From: an uncultured Lachnospiraceae bacterium
GTDB lineage: Bacteria; Bacillota; Clostridia; Lachnospirales; Lachnospiraceae
Length of the DNA: 9,825 bases
Direction of reading: 5' to 3'
NCBI GenBank assembly: GCA_902803355.1
Contig: CADCPP010000149.1
Span: 1-9,825 of the forward strand
In this document: piece by piece, positions 1 through 6,150 of the stretch
How the letters are laid out: each line of letters opens with the position of its first letter
Position numbering within the stretch: the first letter of the stretch is position 1
The notes under the pieces: model-generated
What the model was told of the DNA's origin: nothing
The model's database searches: none
Seen by the model: the letters and a program-made list of their open reading frames with translations, nothing else
Translations under genes and position numbers: made by a program

Positions 1-472
1 GGGCGCGGGCAATGGCCACGCGCTGCTGCTGGCCGCCGGACATCTGGGACGGCTTGCGGTCCATCATTCGATCGATCTGGACCATCTTCGCGGCATCTTC
101 GGCGCGGCGCAGCATCTCCTCTTTGCTGAGCTTATCCGGTCCCTTAAGGTTCTGCAGCGGGAACAGGATGTTCTGGCGCACGGTAAGGTGCGGATAGAGG
201 GCATAGTTCTGGAAGACCAGACCCACACCGCGGTTTTCCGGCTCCAGATCGGTCACATCCGTGTCGCCGAACCAGACTTTGCCGCTCGTGGGCTTTTCCA
301 GACCGCTGATCAGATTCAGGCAGGTGGATTTGCCGCAGCCGGAAGGTCCGAGCAGGCCGATCAGCTTGCCGTCGGGGATTTCAAAGGTAAAATCGTTCAC
401 GGCGATCACATCCGGTTCGCCTTTCGTTTGGTTCGGAAACCGCTTGGTCAGATGATCCAATACCACTTTCAT
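1..472 (-). CDS. Carbohydrate ABC importer ATP-binding subunit (MalK/UgpC/MsmX type), partial
   Basis: This is the cytoplasmic ATPase that powers a sugar ABC importer by binding and hydrolysing ATP. The first 157 residues are present and the rest lies beyond the window edge. The reading begins MKVVLDHLTKRF. It contains Walker A (GPSGCGKST, about residues 42-50), a Q-loop of the sugar-importer kind (VFQNYALYPHLTV, about 86-98) and the ABC signature (MSGGQQQRVAIARA, about 144-157). Walker B, the H-loop and the C-terminal regulatory OB domain of MalK-type proteins are outside the window. The ATG at 472-470 has only a weak GAGAAA upstream, but the N-terminus fits the family well. No permease or binding-protein gene lies upstream, and the gene has its own promoter. 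That fits a shared MsmX-like ATPase serving several importers, which is an inference; the downstream genes are not visible. The substrate is unknown. Confidence 0.93.
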   Translation of the reverse strand, partial: MKVVLDHLTKRFPNQTKGEPDVIAVNDFTFEIPDGKLIGLLGPSGCGKSTCLNLISGLEKPTSGKVWFGDTDVTDLEPENRGVGLVFQNYALYPHLTVRQNILFPLQNLKGPDKLSKEEMLRRAEDAAKMVQIDRMMDRKPSQMSGGQQQRVAIARA

Positions 473-557
473 ATCATTTCTCGCAGTGCCCGCGGATTGA
501 GCGCAGGTTTCCGGCCGGCTCAGGCCTTCACCGCATGCTCCGGGTCTTCTTAAGATA

Positions 558-586
558 ACTATAATCTTCGCGCGCGCAAAAGTCAA
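558..586 (-). promoter_or_regulatory. Sigma-A-type promoter of the ABC ATPase gene
   Basis: On the minus strand TTGACT (586-581) and TATAGT (563-558) are separated by exactly 17 bases. This is close to consensus for the housekeeping sigma factor. Transcription should begin near 551, giving a leader of about 80 bases before the ATG at 472. The spacer holds an alternating GCGCGCGCG run. I see no clear riboswitch or strong operator in the leader. The -35 box lies directly behind the hairpin that ends the upstream unit. Confidence 0.75.
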
Positions 587-619
587 TTAAAGAAGACGGA
601 AGCTCATGCCTCCGCCTTC
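586..619 (-). terminator. Hairpin terminator of the Hsp70/J-like unit
   Basis: On the minus strand the arm GAAGGCGGAGGC (619-608) pairs with GCTTCCGTCTTC (603-592) around an ATGA tetraloop. This makes a 12-bp stem with two G-U wobbles. It is followed by TTTAATT, an imperfect U tract, so it looks like a moderate intrinsic terminator. It lies about 60 bases after the stop of the small membrane protein and runs straight into the -35 box of the next promoter. Confidence 0.6.
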
Positions 620-681
620 GTTGATGTTCAGCCGTTTTCCGCTTTTCTTTACGCCTTTATGCGCCGCAGGTCCGATGCGTC

Positions 682-1059
682 TTAATACAGATGCTGCAGG
701 CCGAACAGGCGTATCAGGAGCCAGCAGACTCCTGCCGCAAGAAAGCCGATGACAAACACGGCCGCGATCCAGAACGCACCGCGGGCATAATACATATAGC
801 GGTAAAGGAGCGCCCAGAAGGCTGCGATCAGCCCAAGGCCGAAGCTGAGTTTCAGAAAACTCAGAAAGGACAGCTTTACGGCAAGGACCACAAACAGGAT
901 AACGGCTGCCGCAAGGCTTACCCACGAAAGGATTTTGAAGATCGTCCCGTTGCCTATCCGGGAGAAGAGAACCGTGACAGCCCAGATGATATTTACGGCA
1001 AAGCTGAGATGCAGCAGTTTATCCGTCTCTGCGGCGTTCATTCTGTTTTCTGTTTTCAT
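682..1059 (-). CDS. Small four-helix membrane protein of unknown function
   Basis: I do not recognise the family. The 125-residue product has a short hydrophilic N-terminus and about four predicted transmembrane segments, roughly residues 16-33, 40-61, 67-86 and 94-117. There is an RYMYYARG connector before the last helix and almost no C-terminal tail (GLQHLY). The ATG at 1059-1057 is preferred over the overlapping GTG at 1062, because GAGG of the GAGGTGA ribosome site sits 7 bases before the ATG. That site overlaps the stop region of the upstream J-like gene (TGA at 1071-1069), so the two are probably translationally coupled. As third gene of the Hsp70/J-like unit it may be a membrane partner of the J-like protein, which is inferred only from position. 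Confidence 0.75.
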   Translation of the reverse strand: MKTENRMNAAETDKLLHLSFAVNIIWAVTVLFSRIGNGTIFKILSWVSLAAAVILFVVLAVKLSFLSFLKLSFGLGLIAAFWALLYRYMYYARGAFWIAAVFVIGFLAAGVCWLLIRLFGLQHLY

Positions 1060-1068
1060 CACTTCACC

Positions 1069-2838
1069 TCAATCCTTAAAGGTCCAGCCGGTACATCCAT
1101 AGATCTTGCCGAAATCCAGGCCGAGCAGTTTCAGGACGGCTTTAGAGGGGGCATTGGTGATCCCGTAGAATTTCGACGATGCCGCGATCTTACGCCAGAT
1201 CTCCTGCAGCGGCGCCATCCATTCCGGCAGATCCGGGAGTTTTATATCTTCATAAATCAGCAATTCTGTGCTGCCCGCAAACAGGATCGGATCGTCATAT
1301 CCCAGTTCATGGCTTTCCCTGTGCGTGGAATCCGCAAGCACCCATATGCCCTCTTCCGGCAGCGTATAGACCAGAGCTGTTCCGTCAGCCCTCAGCATAT
1401 AGTTGACCGCACCGATCCTCGACTTAGCCGTAAGCGCGGTCTCCGGCTTCGGATCTTCCAGTACCAGATGGATCCGCATGATCTTGTTTCCGTCCACATA
1501 GAACATCGTACCGCCCACGACAAAGTAGCCCAGACCATGCCCGGTATAGGTCCTCGTCAGCGTGCGCTCCATGACCTTTCCGGCACCTTGCGCGTACTTA
1601 TAGAGATGGATCCCGGTCCCGGTGTTTTCCGCAAACCAGGCGCTTCCGTCCTCATAATAATTCAGCAGTTCTCCGTTTGCGTACGAATACAGGCAGGCAT
1701 ACATCTCATAATCATTGCTGTATATGTTCTTGCCTTCTTTCGCCATTTCGGTCAGAAGGTCAAACAGATACGCATAACGTTCGGTTCCGGACAGCTGGTT
1801 GTACTGTCTCCCCCATTGGCCTTTCGTATTCCACTTCCTAAAACCGGATCTGCTGGTCCAGGAGGCAGACGGGCCGTTTGTCAGTACATAAACCTCTCGT
1901 TTTTCTTTCTCAAATATCCCCGAAACGGCTGTAAAGCCGTTCTGCTTGATGTTCAGCGCAAGGTATTGAGACGCTCGGGGCTCATACTGCATGAACCGGA
2001 CAAAATTCCCATCGTAGATCATGGCGCCGTCTTCATACATGACAGCACCGATTGTTCTGTCCGCGGTAAAATTGGCCGCCTTGTAGGATAATATATCCGA
2101 CACAAGCCAGTTATTTCGGTGCGTCTCCGGTTCGGCAGGGACTCCCCTCCATTCGATCAGGGTCCCTTCGTACCACTTGGCCGCTCTGTCGTCCGTGATT
2201 GCCCGCTCATATTCACTCAGATGGTACAGCGGCTCAAACGAGACAGCTCTCGGAATGAGATGCGTCCAGGAAAGAAGCGGCCAGATGAGAACGGCAAGCA
2301 GGATCAGGTTCAGGACCGGTGAGATCACGCTGCGGCGCCTCGGCCTTCTTCTCGCCTGACGGGCAAGCTCGGCTTCACGCTTCCTCCTGGCCTCTTCTTC
2401 TCTCCGTTTCTGCGCTTCCTGCCGCAGCCGCTCACGCTCCCTGCGTTCGGCTTCTTCCCGCTTCCATCGCTCTTCCGCTTCACGCCGCCTGGCGGCCATC
2501 TCAGCTTCAAGCTGTTTCTGTCTGGCTTCTTCCTCCAGACGACGCCGTTCTTCTTCGGCGGCGAGGCGGGCTTTCTCATCTTCCTCCGCCTGCTTCAGAT
2601 CCGCATCATAGCGTGCCTTGGACTCCTCATCGCACAGAGCCTCTCTGGCTTCGCGCAGAAGATCTGCCGTATCCTGTGCTTTCTGCTGTCCTTCCCCGCT
2701 CGCGCTTGCCCGCTTGTCCCAGACACGCAGGGATCTCTTGATCGCTTTTTTGATCTCCTCCGGCGTGTTGTCTTTTTGTATCAGCGGTTTGCTTTCATTT
2801 TCCGGATCTCTAAGTCGTTCGTAGTAGTTGATCAGCAT
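1069..2838 (-). CDS. Membrane-anchored degenerate J-domain protein with large outer domain
   Basis: The 589-residue protein has four parts. Residues 1-81 resemble a J domain: helix I-like LINYYERL, helix II-like TPEEIKKAIKRSLRVW, and a helix III/IV region ending EESKARYDADL. The HPD tripeptide that stimulates Hsp70 ATPase is absent, with WDKR at the aligned position. Residues 82-168 are an Arg/Glu/Ala-rich charged helix, probably a coiled coil, ending in RRRPRRR. Residues 171-191 are one transmembrane helix. By the positive-inside rule the N-terminus is cytoplasmic, leaving residues 197-589 outside. That outer part is rich in aromatic residues and has recurring Y-x-DG/NG strands (near 268-277, 384-398, 444-456, 482-492), which suggests a beta-propeller or similar all-beta fold. 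I cannot assign a family. The start is supported by AGGAA 6 bases upstream. The gene follows the Hsp70 gene by 15 bases. It is probably a dedicated partner or adaptor of that Hsp70; its signal or client is unknown. Confidence 0.88.
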   Translation of the reverse strand: MLINYYERLRDPENESKPLIQKDNTPEEIKKAIKRSLRVWDKRASASGEGQQKAQDTADLLREAREALCDEESKARYDADLKQAEEDEKARLAAEEERRRLEEEARQKQLEAEMAARRREAEERWKREEAERRERERLRQEAQKRREEEARRKREAELARQARRRPRRRSVISPVLNLILLAVLIWPLLSWTHLIPRAVSFEPLYHLSEYERAITDDRAAKWYEGTLIEWRGVPAEPETHRNNWLVSDILSYKAANFTADRTIGAVMYEDGAMIYDGNFVRFMQYEPRASQYLALNIKQNGFTAVSGIFEKEKREVYVLTNGPSASWTSRSGFRKWNTKGQWGRQYNQLSGTERYAYLFDLLTEMAKEGKNIYSNDYEMYACLYSYANGELLNYYEDGSAWFAENTGTGIHLYKYAQGAGKVMERTLTRTYTGHGLGYFVVGGTMFYVDGNKIMRIHLVLEDPKPETALTAKSRIGAVNYMLRADGTALVYTLPEEGIWVLADSTHRESHELGYDDPILFAGSTELLIYEDIKLPDLPEWMAPLQEIWRKIAASSKFYGITNAPSKAVLKLLGLDFGKIYGCTGWTFKD

Positions 2839-2853
2839 TGGTTTTTCCTGTGT

Positions 2854-4395
2854 TTACTCAACATCGATTCGGTCAAGACGCTTCTTACCCTGAATGACCT
2901 GCTCAGTGGTCATATTCGACTTGCGTTCCACATTTATCTCCGGAAGGCGCTGCGGATCTCCGAACGTGTCCCGTCCCAGCCTTTTGCAGAATGCGATCTT
3001 CAGATTCACCATTCCGTCCACATCATAGGACATGAGCATGATGATCTGGCTTCCCGAAGGGCCTTTCGGAATGTCGATCATCTGCTCGATCAGAATCGTA
3101 TCGTATTCAGGGTCGATGTCATCTCCCTCCAGGATCTGCACCCTGATACGTTCCTGATCATCAACGACAGTGACAAACGCATTGATGTTTTCCGCCGGCA
3201 GTATCGCGTTTTTCGGGATGATCGTTGTCATCTCCTGCTTCATGGTCTGTTTGTTTCTTGCGATCACGCCCAGACCGTGCGAGGAGATATCCCGTACATC
3301 GACCTTCTTGCTGGAAGCGTTCCTCACTGCCTTCTCTCTGTCGCCGAGCATCTGCGCATAGTAGGCTGCGCCGAGCGCCACCGCCTCGTCGGGATTCAGT
3401 TCGTGAGACGGCGTGATCCCGGAGACCTCCTCCACCATCGCCTGCACGCAGGGGATCCGGCTCGAGCCGCCCACCAGCAGGATCTTGGAGATGTCGGACC
3501 ATTCCAGCTCCGCTTCTTCCAGCGCGTCCTCCATATAATTTTCCATCCGGTCCAGATGAACTTCCATCATCTTCTCAAACTCAGCACGGGTGATCTCCAT
3601 CTTCAGGAGGTTCCCGTTCGCGCGGACCGTGAGCGGTGCCTTTTCTCTGGCGGAAAGCTTTTTCTTGACGTCTTCCGCCTTCAGAACAAGGTCCTGTTCC
3701 GCTTCCTTGTCATCGTCCAGTTCTTCTCCGAACTGCTTTCTGTATGCTTCCTTGGCTTTCCTGATGATAAGGTTGTCAAAATCGTAGCCGCCGAGGTTCC
3801 GGTTGCCGGTCGTGGAAAGCGGCCTGATCTTGGAGAAGTCCTCATCCATGTGAATGATCGTGATATCAAAGGTGCCGCCGCCGAGGTCGAAGACCATGAC
3901 GTTTCCGGCGGTCCTTGCATTGCCGTAGCAGTAGGAGATCGCAGCGGCAGTAGGTTCGTTGATGATGCCCAGGACCTTGAGGCCTGCGATCTCACCGGCA
4001 TCCTTCGTGGCTTTGCGCTGCGCATCGCCGAAATACGCCGGCACCGTGATAACGGCCCCTGTGATCTCTTCTCCCGCAGCGTCTTCTGCATCCTTCTTCA
4101 GACGTTTCAGAATGAGGGCGGAGATCTCCTCGGCCGTATATCTCTCCCCGTCTTTGTTCACAAATGAATAGTTTTTATCGCCGATCATCCGCTTGACAAA
4201 CTGGCATACGTTCTCCGGTTCGGAGATACTGCTTCCCTTGGCGGTATCACCGACCACCACGCTGCCGTCTTCAAACATGACCACGGAAGGCGTTGTCCTC
4301 TCTCCGTCGCGGTTCTCCAGGATCTCCGCCTTGCCGTTCCTGCCCACTCTCGCCACCGCCGAGAAAGTCGTTCCAAGATCAATTCCTACTAACAT
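2854..4395 (-). CDS. Short, lidless Hsp70-family chaperone (DnaK/HscC-like)
   Basis: This is an ATP-driven, cytoplasmic Hsp70-family protein of 513 residues, against about 600-640 for DnaK. The nucleotide-binding domain is complete: phosphate-1 loop GIDLGTTFSAVA (4-15), the VKRMIG lysine (K68), PAYFGDAQRKAT (119-130), INEPTAAAISY (145-155), phosphate-2 FDLGGGTFD (169-177, with the threonine equivalent to DnaK T199), the adenosine motif LVGGSSRIP (307-315) and NPDEAVALGAA (334-344). A substrate-binding beta domain follows from about 365: DVRDISSHGLGV, IIPKNAILPAE, the strand motif RIRVQILEGDD, and IPKGPSGSQ (442-450). The protein then ends about 40 residues later, so the helical lid and EEVD-like tail are missing. 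The ATG has a strong AAGGAG 5 bases upstream. It is first in a three-gene unit with a J-like protein, and no grpE or dnaJ is nearby. This arrangement recalls accessory Hsp70s such as E. coli HscC with its DjlB/DjlC partners rather than housekeeping DnaK. Orthology to HscC is not shown. Confidence 0.95.
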   Translation of the reverse strand: MLVGIDLGTTFSAVARVGRNGKAEILENRDGERTTPSVVMFEDGSVVVGDTAKGSSISEPENVCQFVKRMIGDKNYSFVNKDGERYTAEEISALILKRLKKDAEDAAGEEITGAVITVPAYFGDAQRKATKDAGEIAGLKVLGIINEPTAAAISYCYGNARTAGNVMVFDLGGGTFDITIIHMDEDFSKIRPLSTTGNRNLGGYDFDNLIIRKAKEAYRKQFGEELDDDKEAEQDLVLKAEDVKKKLSAREKAPLTVRANGNLLKMEITRAEFEKMMEVHLDRMENYMEDALEEAELEWSDISKILLVGGSSRIPCVQAMVEEVSGITPSHELNPDEAVALGAAYYAQMLGDREKAVRNASSKKVDVRDISSHGLGVIARNKQTMKQEMTTIIPKNAILPAENINAFVTVVDDQERIRVQILEGDDIDPEYDTILIEQMIDIPKGPSGSQIIMLMSYDVDGMVNLKIAFCKRLGRDTFGDPQRLPEINVERKSNMTTEQVIQGKKRLDRIDVE

Positions 4396-4408
4396 ACTTG
4401 CTCCTTGC

Positions 4409-4435
4409 TATCTGCTGGCCAGATAAATCAGATAA
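4409..4435. promoter_or_regulatory. CAGATA repeat cluster, possible operator of the Hsp70 unit
   Basis: On the plus strand CAGATAA occurs at 4420-4426 and again at 4429-4435, nine bases apart. TATCTG at 4409-4414 forms an inverted copy of CAGATA with the first of these, around the 5-base centre CTGGC. The cluster spans the expected transcription start and the space up to the ribosome site. It could bind a repressor or form a small leader hairpin. I do not recognise it as a known operator, and it is not CIRCE. Confidence 0.35.
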
Positions 4436-4441
4436 TATAAA

Positions 4442-4470
4442 ATAGTACCGCAAACCGTCTGAATAATCAA
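4442..4470 (-). promoter_or_regulatory. Sigma-A-type promoter of the Hsp70/J-like unit
   Basis: On the minus strand TTGATT (4470-4465) and TACTAT (4447-4442) are 17 bases apart, followed by an AT-rich stretch. The start of transcription should be near 4435, about 40 bases before the Hsp70 ATG. No CIRCE element (TTAGCACTC-N9-GAGTGCTAA) is present, so HrcA control is not supported. Confidence 0.6.
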
Positions 4471-4527
4471 CAAGAAACCTGTCCCGGATGCGATATGGCT
4501 TCTTGTTTTCAGATTCACAGACAAAAT

Positions 4528-4585
4528 AAAGCAAGGCTTTCTCGGAACAGAGCAGCAGCAACGTTCTGAGAAAGCCTTGTTTTTT
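4528..4585. terminator. Strong bidirectional terminator after the NhaC-family gene
   Basis: The arms 4532-4548 and 4563-4579 pair over 17 positions and extend outward to a stem of about 21 bp at 4528-4583, around a 14-base loop. Read on the plus strand the pairing is unbroken apart from G-U wobbles and is followed by TTTTTT (4580-4585). Read on the minus strand there is one A-C mismatch in the 17-position core, and the stem is followed by CTTTATTTT. It terminates the uxaC/NhaC unit (stop at 4612) and should also block any plus-strand transcription. Confidence 0.85.
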
Positions 4586-4611
4586 GCCTATAATATAGCC
4601 GGGAGAGTGAT

Positions 4612-6150
4612 TTATTTGCGCTTCTTCATCACCAGCACCACGCCGACGAGCAGGGCGAATGCCGCAGGTGTTGCAAGCAGTGCCACGCCCGCGCCCACAT
4701 TGTAGGCAAGGATGCCGGAGAGCAGGTAGCCGACAGCAGAGACCGCTGCCGCAGCGATCGCGTAGGGGAGCTGCGTGGACACGTGTTCCACGTGGTTGCA
4801 GCCCGCGCCGGCCGAGCTCATGATCGTGGTATCCGAAATGGGACTGCAGTGGTCGCCGCAGACCGCGCCGGACAGGCAGGCCGCGATCGAGACAAGCAGC
4901 ATAGCTTCATTTTCCGGGAAGACCGCGCAGATGATGGGGATCAGGATCATGAAGGTGCCCCAGCTGGTACCCGAAGCGAAGGCCAGGAAGACCGAGATCA
5001 GGAAAATGATCACCGGCAGGAACATCTGCAGAGAGGCTGCCGATGCTGCGACCACGTTGCGAATAAAGGGCGCCGCGCCCAGAAGGCCGGTCATGCCGGA
5101 AAGGTTCCAGGAGAGGATCAGGATGATCATGGGCGCGCACATGGTCCGAAGGCCGGCCGGGATCCCGCCCATAAAGGTCTTGAAATCCAGCACGCCGCGG
5201 ATCAGATAGAAGATGCAGGTAAAGACCAGTGTGAAGAGGCTCCCCATGACCAGCGCGCGCGGTGAATCACAGTCGGCGAAGGCCATCTGCAGGGAAGCGC
5301 CCTCAAAGATGCCGCCGGTGTAGGCCATGCAGAAGACGCAGGTCACGATCAGCAGCGCCACCGGCAGGATCAGGTCGATGGGCTTTGCCTTCCCCTCTTT
5401 TCCCTTGGAGGGGGCGTCGGTGATCAGGTCCTCATTTGCGCCCACATCGCCGGCAAGCGCCCTTTCTTCCGCCTTTTTCATGGGGCCGAAGTCAGCCTTC
5501 ATGGTCACGATCAGGACCATCATGGCCAGGGTCAGCAGGGCATAGAGGTTATAGGGGATGAGCTTCACGAACATGGCAAAGCCGTTGACGCCCATCTCCT
5601 CCGGAACCGAACTGGTGACCGCTGCCGCCCAGCTGGAGAGGGGGGCGATGATGCAGACGGGCGCCGCCGTGGAGTCGATGATATAGGCGAGCTTTGCGCG
5701 GGAGATCTTCTGGCGGTCGGACAGAGGCCTCATCACGGAGCCGACGGTCATGCAGTTGAAGCCGTCGTCCACAAAGATGAGCACGCCCAGCAGGATCGCG
5801 GCAAGCTGAGTGCCCACGCGGGATTTGATCTTTGAGGTCGCAAATCTGCCGAAGGCCGCGACCGCGCCGGAGCGGTTTAAGATCTCCACCAGCATGAAGA
5901 GCAGGGCGCAGAAGACCAGCACCGAGGCGTGAGAGGTATCGGCAATATTCGAGATCAGGCCGCCCTCCTCATTGAACAGGAGGGTGTTGTAAGCCAGCTC
6001 AAGGTTGCCGCCCGCATAGAGCAGGGCGCCGGCCAGGATCCCGATGAACAGGGAACTGTAGACCTCCTTGGTGATCAGGGCAAGTGCGATGGCAAGCAGC
6101 GCCGGCAGCAGGGAAAAAACTGTTGCGTATACAGCAGGTTCGTAAGTCAT
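4612..6150 (-). CDS. NhaC-family Na+-coupled carrier, possible uronate transporter
   Basis: This is a polytopic inner-membrane carrier of the NhaC family, whose known members exchange Na+ with H+ or with organic acids (for example malate/lactate in MleN). With the ATG at 6150 it has 512 residues, normal for the family. Family motifs are seen at 126-149 (FVDDGFNCMTVGSVMRPLSDR), 152-174 (AKLAYIIDSTAAPV, then APLSSW), 391-400 (FASGTSWGTF) and 432-464 (GDHCSPISDTTIMSSAGAG, then CNHVEHVSTQLPYA). A charged cytoplasmic loop lies at about 217-257. The start at 6150 is chosen over an upstream ATG at 6177, because AAGGAGGT sits just before it and the ATG overlaps the uxaC stop as ATGA. That coupling, and the terminator just downstream, tie the carrier to glucuronate/galacturonate use. 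It may import uronates or handle Na+ linked to that import, which is inferred from context. Simple Na+/H+ antiport remains possible. Confidence 0.93.
   Translation of the reverse strand: MTYEPAVYATVFSLLPALLAIALALITKEVYSSLFIGILAGALLYAGGNLELAYNTLLFNEEGGLISNIADTSHASVLVFCALLFMLVEILNRSGAVAAFGRFATSKIKSRVGTQLAAILLGVLIFVDDGFNCMTVGSVMRPLSDRQKISRAKLAYIIDSTAAPVCIIAPLSSWAAAVTSSVPEEMGVNGFAMFVKLIPYNLYALLTLAMMVLIVTMKADFGPMKKAEERALAGDVGANEDLITDAPSKGKEGKAKPIDLILPVALLIVTCVFCMAYTGGIFEGASLQMAFADCDSPRALVMGSLFTLVFTCIFYLIRGVLDFKTFMGGIPAGLRTMCAPMIILILSWNLSGMTGLLGAAPFIRNVVAASAASLQMFLPVIIFLISVFLAFASGTSWGTFMILIPIICAVFPENEAMLLVSIAACLSGAVCGDHCSPISDTTIMSSAGAGCNHVEHVSTQLPYAIAAAAVSAVGYLLSGILAYNVGAGVALLATPAAFALLVGVVLVMKKRK

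Noticed and set aside
587..681. An alternative minus-strand frame after the small membrane protein stop reads plausibly (for example KKSGKRLNINEGGGMSFRLL), as if it were a frameshifted C-terminal extension.
   Set aside because: The last 30 bases of this reading form the terminator hairpin. The upstream part of the same frame inside the membrane gene reads as out-of-frame sequence, and there is no start codon with a ribosome site. A frameshift would be needed and nothing else supports it.
691..2091. Long plus-strand open frame of 466 codons opposite the J-like protein and small membrane protein.
   Set aside because: It has no recognisable domain, is rich in Arg/His/Gln/Pro as expected for an antisense shadow, and the minus-strand frames have domains, ribosome sites and tight spacing.
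2335..2600. Low-complexity Arg/Glu/Ala codon repeats, considered as a DNA repeat element.
   Set aside because: They keep the reading frame and encode the charged coiled-coil part of the J-like protein; no longer repeat unit is conserved at DNA level.
2776..4167. Long plus-strand open frame of 463 codons opposite the Hsp70 gene.
   Set aside because: The minus-strand product is an unmistakable Hsp70; the plus-strand reading is an antisense shadow without family motifs.
4396..4527. CIRCE element expected before an Hsp70 gene.
   Set aside because: No TTAGCACTC-N9-GAGTGCTAA or near match is present; only the CAGATA repeats are seen.
4379..4561. Minus-strand open frame of 60 codons covering the Hsp70 promoter and part of the terminator.
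   Set aside because: It spans the terminator hairpin, promoter and ribosome site and has no ribosome site of its own.
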